DNA of 56,091 bases from an uncultured Erysipelotrichaceae bacterium. Lineage in GTDB: Bacteria; Bacillota_I; Bacilli_A; RF39; UBA660. The translations under genes and the position numbers were made by a program. The stretch is taken from NCBI GenBank assembly GCA_902803685.1, contig CADCQR010000107.1, forward strand, positions 1 through 56,091, in the 5' to 3' direction. The notes below the pieces were generated by a model. The model was not told the DNA's origin, did not search any database, and saw only the letters and a list, made by a program, of their open reading frames with translations. Shown here in pieces: positions 52,773-56,091 of this stretch. Each line of letters begins with the position of its first letter. The stretch's first letter is position 1.

Positions 52773-53039
52773 ATGGATAAGAAGACAACAAGTATAGTAG
52801 CATACATTACTTGGATTGGGTTAATTATTGCTTTTGTTGCTGGTGACAAGGAGGGAGCAAAATTTCATCTAAATCAAGCATTGGTAATCTTTTTATTTAC
52901 GATGCTATCTGTAATTCCATGTGTTGGCTGGATTTGGGCTATTTTTATGGTTGTATGCTGGATTATGGGTTTAATAGCAGCTATTAATCAAGAAGAAAAA
53001 AGAGTTCCATTGATTGGTAATATTCAAATACTTAAATAA
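52773..53039 (+). CDS. DUF4870-like small membrane protein
   Basis: 88 residues with three hydrophobic segments. AYITWIGLIIAFVAGDKE, FHLNQALVIFL and IPCVGWIWAIFMVVCWIMG match the DUF4870 pattern (a three-helix protein of unknown function). AGGAGG precedes the start. A terminator follows, so it is monocistronic. Confidence 0.78.
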   Translation: MDKKTTSIVAYITWIGLIIAFVAGDKEGAKFHLNQALVIFLFTMLSVIPCVGWIWAIFMVVCWIMGLIAAINQEEKRVPLIGNIQILK

Positions 53040-53041
53040 TT

Positions 53042-53066
53042 AAAAGCTATTTTTTAATAGCTTTTT
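53042..53066 (+). terminator. Rho-independent terminator
   Basis: AAAAGCTATT and AATAGCTTTT pair perfectly around TTTT, just after the stop codon. Confidence 0.8.
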
Positions 53067-53097
53067 AAAATATTTTAAAATGTGAGGCTTGCTTTAT

Positions 53098-53496
53098 ATG
53101 GATAATGATACTCGCTATAATTATTTAGCAATTGTAATAACCTATTTTTTAATTGTTATTGTGGTTACTTTATACTTTTCATTTCTTTATAAGTATATTA
53201 CTATACCACCTTGTCCTTTTTATACCTATTTAAAAGTTTATTGCCCCGGCTGTGGTGGAACTAGGGCAGTTATTGCATTATTAAAATTAGATATTTTGAA
53301 TTCTTTGTATTATAATCCTATTGTTGTATATAGTGTTTTCTTTGTTAACTTTTATATTATTAATGAAAGCCTATATTTACTCTTTCATAAAAGGTTGAAA
53401 ATATCTTATAAGCTAATTGTTTGGATTGGTTTATTACTGCTGTTTCTTAATTGTATAATTAAAAATATACTTTTATTTATGGGACTTATTTCATAA
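53098..53496 (+). CDS. DUF2752 family membrane protein
   Basis: 132 residues. The diagnostic CPGCGGTRAV box (residues about 48-57) follows a first helix; three or four helices in total. DUF2752 proteins often sit beside DUF4870-like genes, as here. Function unknown. Start at ATG 53098; an upstream TTG at 53089 crowds the GTGAGG. Confidence 0.83.
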   Translation: MDNDTRYNYLAIVITYFLIVIVVTLYFSFLYKYITIPPCPFYTYLKVYCPGCGGTRAVIALLKLDILNSLYYNPIVVYSVFFVNFYIINESLYLLFHKRLKISYKLIVWIGLLLLFLNCIIKNILLFMGLIS

Positions 53497-53500
53497 GATA

Positions 53501-53857
53501 TTGGAGTTGATTTTTATAAAAACGCTTGAATATAGGATATATGATTCTGTATATAATGACATTATTTCTGGAAAGAAAACAATTGAATTTAGGCTATTAA
53601 ATGATAAAACAGAAAGTATTAGAGTTGGAGATCAAATTAAATTTGTCGTGGTTGACGAGAATGATAAATATGTCTTTGTTAAGGTAAAAGACAAATATGT
53701 ATATAATGACATTGATGATTTATGGGCACATGAGGATATATCAAATAGTGTTCTTAACTATTCAAAGGATGAGTTTACTGATGTGTTCTATAATATTTTT
53801 GGAAAAGAAAAGGTAGAAAATTCAAAGATTGTTGGTATTCTTTTTACTCTAATGTAA
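53501..53857 (+). CDS. ASCH-domain protein
   Basis: About 118 residues. VYNDIISGKKTIEFRL, then RVGDQIKFVV and VFVKVKDKYVYNDI, follow the ASCH (PUA-like) fold, which is linked with RNA binding or small-nucleoside hydrolysis. The start is unclear: GGAG lies at 53503-53506, just inside the TTG at 53501, so the true start may be TTG 53507 or a non-standard codon slightly downstream. Confidence 0.75.
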   Translation: MELIFIKTLEYRIYDSVYNDIISGKKTIEFRLLNDKTESIRVGDQIKFVVVDENDKYVFVKVKDKYVYNDIDDLWAHEDISNSVLNYSKDEFTDVFYNIFGKEKVENSKIVGILFTLM

Positions 53858-53896
53858 TATGTTATTATTTAAGTATTAGGTATGTGAGGTGATATC

Positions 53897-54475
53897 TTGA
53901 AATATACTACGCCAACGTTAGAATCAAGACGATTGATATTAAAGAGGGGAACTTATGAGGATTTTGTAAAAGTTTATGAATATGATTTTACAAGATTGAG
54001 AAATATTGCTGGAGAATTTGAATTTGTTAAGTATAATCCAGAAAGACTTAGAGGTTTTGAGACTTATGCAGATGAGGAAGACAATGTTTTGGATTTTATT
54101 ATATTTAAAAATGATGATAATACGCCAATTGGTAATGTAACATTTGATAGATATAAGGAAGATAATAAATCTATAGAAGTGAGTATAAATGTACATCCTG
54201 ATTATTGGGGTGAAGATTATGCAACTGAAGCAATGCTTTGTGCAATGGAATATATATTTAATAATCTTGATGTTGATAATATTATATATGGTTATGCAAA
54301 AGATAATTTTAAGTCTGGAGGTTTATGTGATAAATTGGGATTTGAATTCTATGATGAATATGTTGCTCACTATACTAGGATAGATAAGGACGTAGAAACA
54401 GTTAGATGTATTATGGATAAAGATAGATTTAGAATCGTTGCTGCTGAAAAGTTGCAACAGATAAGAAAAAGTTAA
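53897..54475 (+). CDS. GNAT acetyltransferase, RimJ/RimL-like
   Basis: 192 residues. TPTLESRRLILKR opens the domain in the RimJ manner. PIGNVTFDRY, SINVHPDYWGEDYATEAMLCAMEYIF (motif A, with W-G-E-D-Y-A-T in place of the R/Q-x-x-G-x-G loop) and GLCDKLGFEFY follow. TTG start after GAGGTGA. Acceptor unknown. Confidence 0.85.
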   Translation: MKYTTPTLESRRLILKRGTYEDFVKVYEYDFTRLRNIAGEFEFVKYNPERLRGFETYADEEDNVLDFIIFKNDDNTPIGNVTFDRYKEDNKSIEVSINVHPDYWGEDYATEAMLCAMEYIFNNLDVDNIIYGYAKDNFKSGGLCDKLGFEFYDEYVAHYTRIDKDVETVRCIMDKDRFRIVAAEKLQQIRKS

Positions 54476-54517
54476 TATTGATTTAGAAATTAAATATTAT
54501 TAGTATGAGGCTATTTT

Positions 54518-55012
54518 ATGTATAAGAAAATATATATAATTGGACCTGTTGGTAGTGGGAAAACCACATTGGCGGGGGCTTTATCTAAGAAGTTTCATAT
54601 AGATGCTTATGAATTAGATAAGGTTGTATGGGATGATGATAATGGTAATACAAAAAGGACTGTTGCTGAGAGTACTAAATTGTTTAATAAAATAATTAGT
54701 AATAAATCGTGGATTATTGAGGATGTTGGTAGAGACATTTTTATTGAAGGTATTAAATTAGCAGATATTGTTTATTATATAGACTTATCTAAGGTAACTA
54801 TTTATAATAGGTGTGTTTGTAGGTGGATAAAACAAAAGATTGGTATAGAAAAATATAATTATAAGCCTACAGTAAAAAGTCTATGTAAAATGTTAAAATG
54901 GGCATATAAAGACTTAAAAAATAAAAGAAGAAAAATGGATTTTATATTAGATAATTCAAAAAATTATAAGATTTTAAAAAAAACTGATATAAAGGAATTG
55001 ATTAATTCCTAA
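54518..55012 (+). CDS. P-loop adenylate-kinase-like (FlaR-type) NTPase
   Basis: 164 residues. IYIIGPVGSGKTTLAGALSKKF is Walker A. DAYELDKVVWDDDN, WIIEDVGRD and RRKMDFILDNSKNYKIL match small 'topology modulation/FlaR-like' kinases of the adenylate kinase fold. Substrate unknown. GAGG precedes the ATG. Confidence 0.75.
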   Translation: MYKKIYIIGPVGSGKTTLAGALSKKFHIDAYELDKVVWDDDNGNTKRTVAESTKLFNKIISNKSWIIEDVGRDIFIEGIKLADIVYYIDLSKVTIYNRCVCRWIKQKIGIEKYNYKPTVKSLCKMLKWAYKDLKNKRRKMDFILDNSKNYKILKKTDIKELINS

Positions 55013-55160
55013 TAAAATCTAAGAAGAATATAAAAGTGAAAATCAAAATAAAATGTGTTTACTTTTTTGAAATTATGAAAGTTATTTAAGCAAAGTGAAT
55101 TTTGTAGTACATACATATATTTATATTTTTATAATTAATTTTGTGAAAGGAGTGGCAAAT

Positions 55161-55931
55161 TTGATAGCTAATAATTATTTATTAAATAGTAGTGGTGAAA
55201 AAATATATGTTGAGACATATATACCTGAAAAATTTACTTCAACGATTGTTTTTTGTCATGGAATAACTGGTTGTAGAAAAGGCAGGACTATGGCTGATAG
55301 TTACTTTCAAGATTTGGCAAATAAGTTAATGACTAATAATTACAAGGTCGTGTTATTTGATTTTTCTGGGCATGGTGATAGTGAGGGAAATGATTATGAT
55401 GTATGTTTATCAAAAAGCGTTGAAGAATTAGGTTTGGTTTTTAAAAACGAGGTTATGGATAAGAAAAATGTTAGTTTCTTAACTTTTTCCTATGGAGCTA
55501 CAGTACTATGTGAATTTTTAAAGCAAAATGAAGATATTGTACCTAATAAAATTGTAATGTATAGTCCGTGTTTATATCCATTAGAGAGTTGCTTTCTAAA
55601 TGATAATTCAATATTTGGTAAAGATATTGTAAAGTCATATAAAGACGGTTCTTTAGAAAAAAATGGATATACATTAGTTGGTGCTAAGAATTTTAAATTT
55701 GGTATTAAAATGATAACTGAGTGTAAAGCTTTTCACCCTGATTATTATACGAGATTTAGTGACAGAATAATCATATTGTTTGGCAAAAATGATGTTATAT
55801 TAAATAATGATTATAATGAAAAGTTTTGCGAAGTTAATGGTATAGAGAAATATTATTTTGAGGCATCGCATTCTTTGTATGAAAAAATTGATGATGTATT
55901 TAAAGTTACGATAGATTATTTATTGAAATAA
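55161..55931 (+). CDS. Alpha/beta hydrolase
   Basis: 256 residues. VFCHGITGCRKG (oxyanion-hole HG), LFDFSGHGDSEG, the elbow LTFSYGAT (G-x-S-x-G with the first Gly replaced by Thr-Phe), FGKNDVILNND (acid) and EASHSLYEK (catalytic His) give a near-complete alpha/beta hydrolase. TTG 55161 follows AAAGGAG; an in-frame upstream extension lacks a ribosome binding site. Substrate unknown. It is the last complete gene. Confidence 0.83.
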   Translation: MIANNYLLNSSGEKIYVETYIPEKFTSTIVFCHGITGCRKGRTMADSYFQDLANKLMTNNYKVVLFDFSGHGDSEGNDYDVCLSKSVEELGLVFKNEVMDKKNVSFLTFSYGATVLCEFLKQNEDIVPNKIVMYSPCLYPLESCFLNDNSIFGKDIVKSYKDGSLEKNGYTLVGAKNFKFGIKMITECKAFHPDYYTRFSDRIIILFGKNDVILNNDYNEKFCEVNGIEKYYFEASHSLYEKIDDVFKVTIDYLLK

Positions 55932-55969
55932 AAAAGGGGTTTTTTAAAGAGACTGCTGAAAAAGTATAC

Positions 55970-56001
55970 AAAGATTACTGTAAACAATATCAGTAATCTT
56001 T
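55970..56001. repeat. 11-bp perfect inverted repeat at the IS left end
   Basis: AAAGATTACTG (55970-55980) and CAGTAATCTTT (55991-56001) pair around a ten-base loop, with T-rich sequence after. It may end transcription entering the element and also lies just inside the presumed IS end. Confidence 0.65.
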
Positions 56002-56046
56002 TTGTTTTGGTATAATTAGATATATAAGGATAATGGTGATTAAATT

Positions 56047-56091
56047 ATGCTAAAGCAAAAGGAACAATTAGAATTAAATTTTAGTAAATAT
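56047..56091 (+). CDS. Transposase, 5' fragment (IS1182-like?)
   Basis: Fifteen codons are present, MLKQKEQLELNFSKY, with no stop before the window ends. I recall IS1182-family transposases opening with a similar MLK-KEQ-ELN pattern. GGTGA lies upstream and TATAAT is at 56011. The identification is provisional because so little is visible. Confidence 0.4.
   Translation, partial: MLKQKEQLELNFSKY

Larger units (their letters stand above)
55949..56091 (+). mobile_element. Left end of an insertion sequence, cut by the window edge
   Basis: GAGACTGCTGAAAAAGT (from 55950) resembles terminal repeats of IS1182/ISL3-like elements. It is followed by a hairpin, a promoter (TATAAT at 56011-56016) and the start of a transposase-like frame. 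The element runs off the window. Family assignment rests on memory of such ends and is tentative. Confidence 0.45.

Noticed and set aside
54189..54383. 64-codon frame inside the RimJ-like gene
   Set aside because: It lies wholly inside a well-supported acetyltransferase gene in another frame and lacks motifs.
1..56091. CRISPR array or cas genes
   Set aside because: No regularly spaced direct repeats and no cas-like protein were seen.

Overview
The window is about 56 kb of very A+T-rich DNA (roughly 28-30% G+C by eye). Genes are densely packed and almost all lie on the + strand; only three are on the - strand. They use AGGAGG/GGTGA-type ribosome binding sites and many TTG/GTG starts. An sspI-type spore protein gene, a SpoIVFA/SpoIVFB-like pair beside mreCD, a radC-mreC-mreD block and a rimM-trmD-rplS block point to a spore-forming low-G+C Bacillota, most likely a gut-type Bacilli/Erysipelotrichia-like or Clostridia-like lineage. 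TGA ends several genes, so the standard bacterial code (table 11) applies. Both edges look like assembly or recombination edges: the first gene lacks its 5' part, and the last 140 bases look like the left end of an insertion sequence.

Layout. 1-5.3 kb: an N-terminally truncated D,D-carboxypeptidase, a membrane-anchored phosphoesterase, an FAD-dependent dehydrogenase, a membrane-anchored cyclophilin and a dCMP deaminase. 5.3-8.9 kb: radC, mreC, mreD, the SpoIVFA/B-like pair and tRNA-Ala(UGC). 9-15 kb: unknown small proteins, frr, sspI, a YgjP-like metallopeptidase, a TrmH-family methyltransferase, rimM and trmD. 15-17.6 kb: a DUF5305-like membrane protein, then rplS with a candidate L19 leader, then lepB. 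17.6-23.1 kb: a SipW/TasA-type surface-fibre locus. It has a strong promoter, a ~150-nt leader rich in stem-loops, three SipW-type exported proteins (the last with two CBM26-like starch-binding modules), a SipW-type signal peptidase with a multi-pass N-terminal extension, and a second DUF5305-like protein. 23.1-24.3 kb: an unusual regulator joining a sigma-region-4-like HTH to two RNA polymerase alpha-CTD-like domains. 24.3-33.6 kb: a HAD hydrolase, a three-gene ABC-2 exporter, Tag glycosylase, a FabG-like SDR, a MacB-like ABC protein and YqeG.

33.6-55.9 kb is an accessory-looking array of short, same-strand, single-domain genes: Nudix, GNAT, deaminases, dNMP-kinase-like, HAM1-like, ADP-ribosylglycohydrolase, nucleotidyltransferase, kinase-like, HAD, alpha/beta hydrolases, VOC, ASCH, and a Nat-type ABC exporter. 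Three genes in this stretch are broken: one by an in-frame stop, one by a frameshift, and one uracil-DNA-glycosylase-like gene by several stops and shifts. This fits a gene pool under relaxed selection or rapid turnover.

The most interesting biology is the SipW locus together with its structured leader and the neighbouring sigma4/alpha-CTD protein. I infer a regulated cell-surface fibre system that could bind starch. Domain calls rest on motifs recognised by eye; no searches were run.
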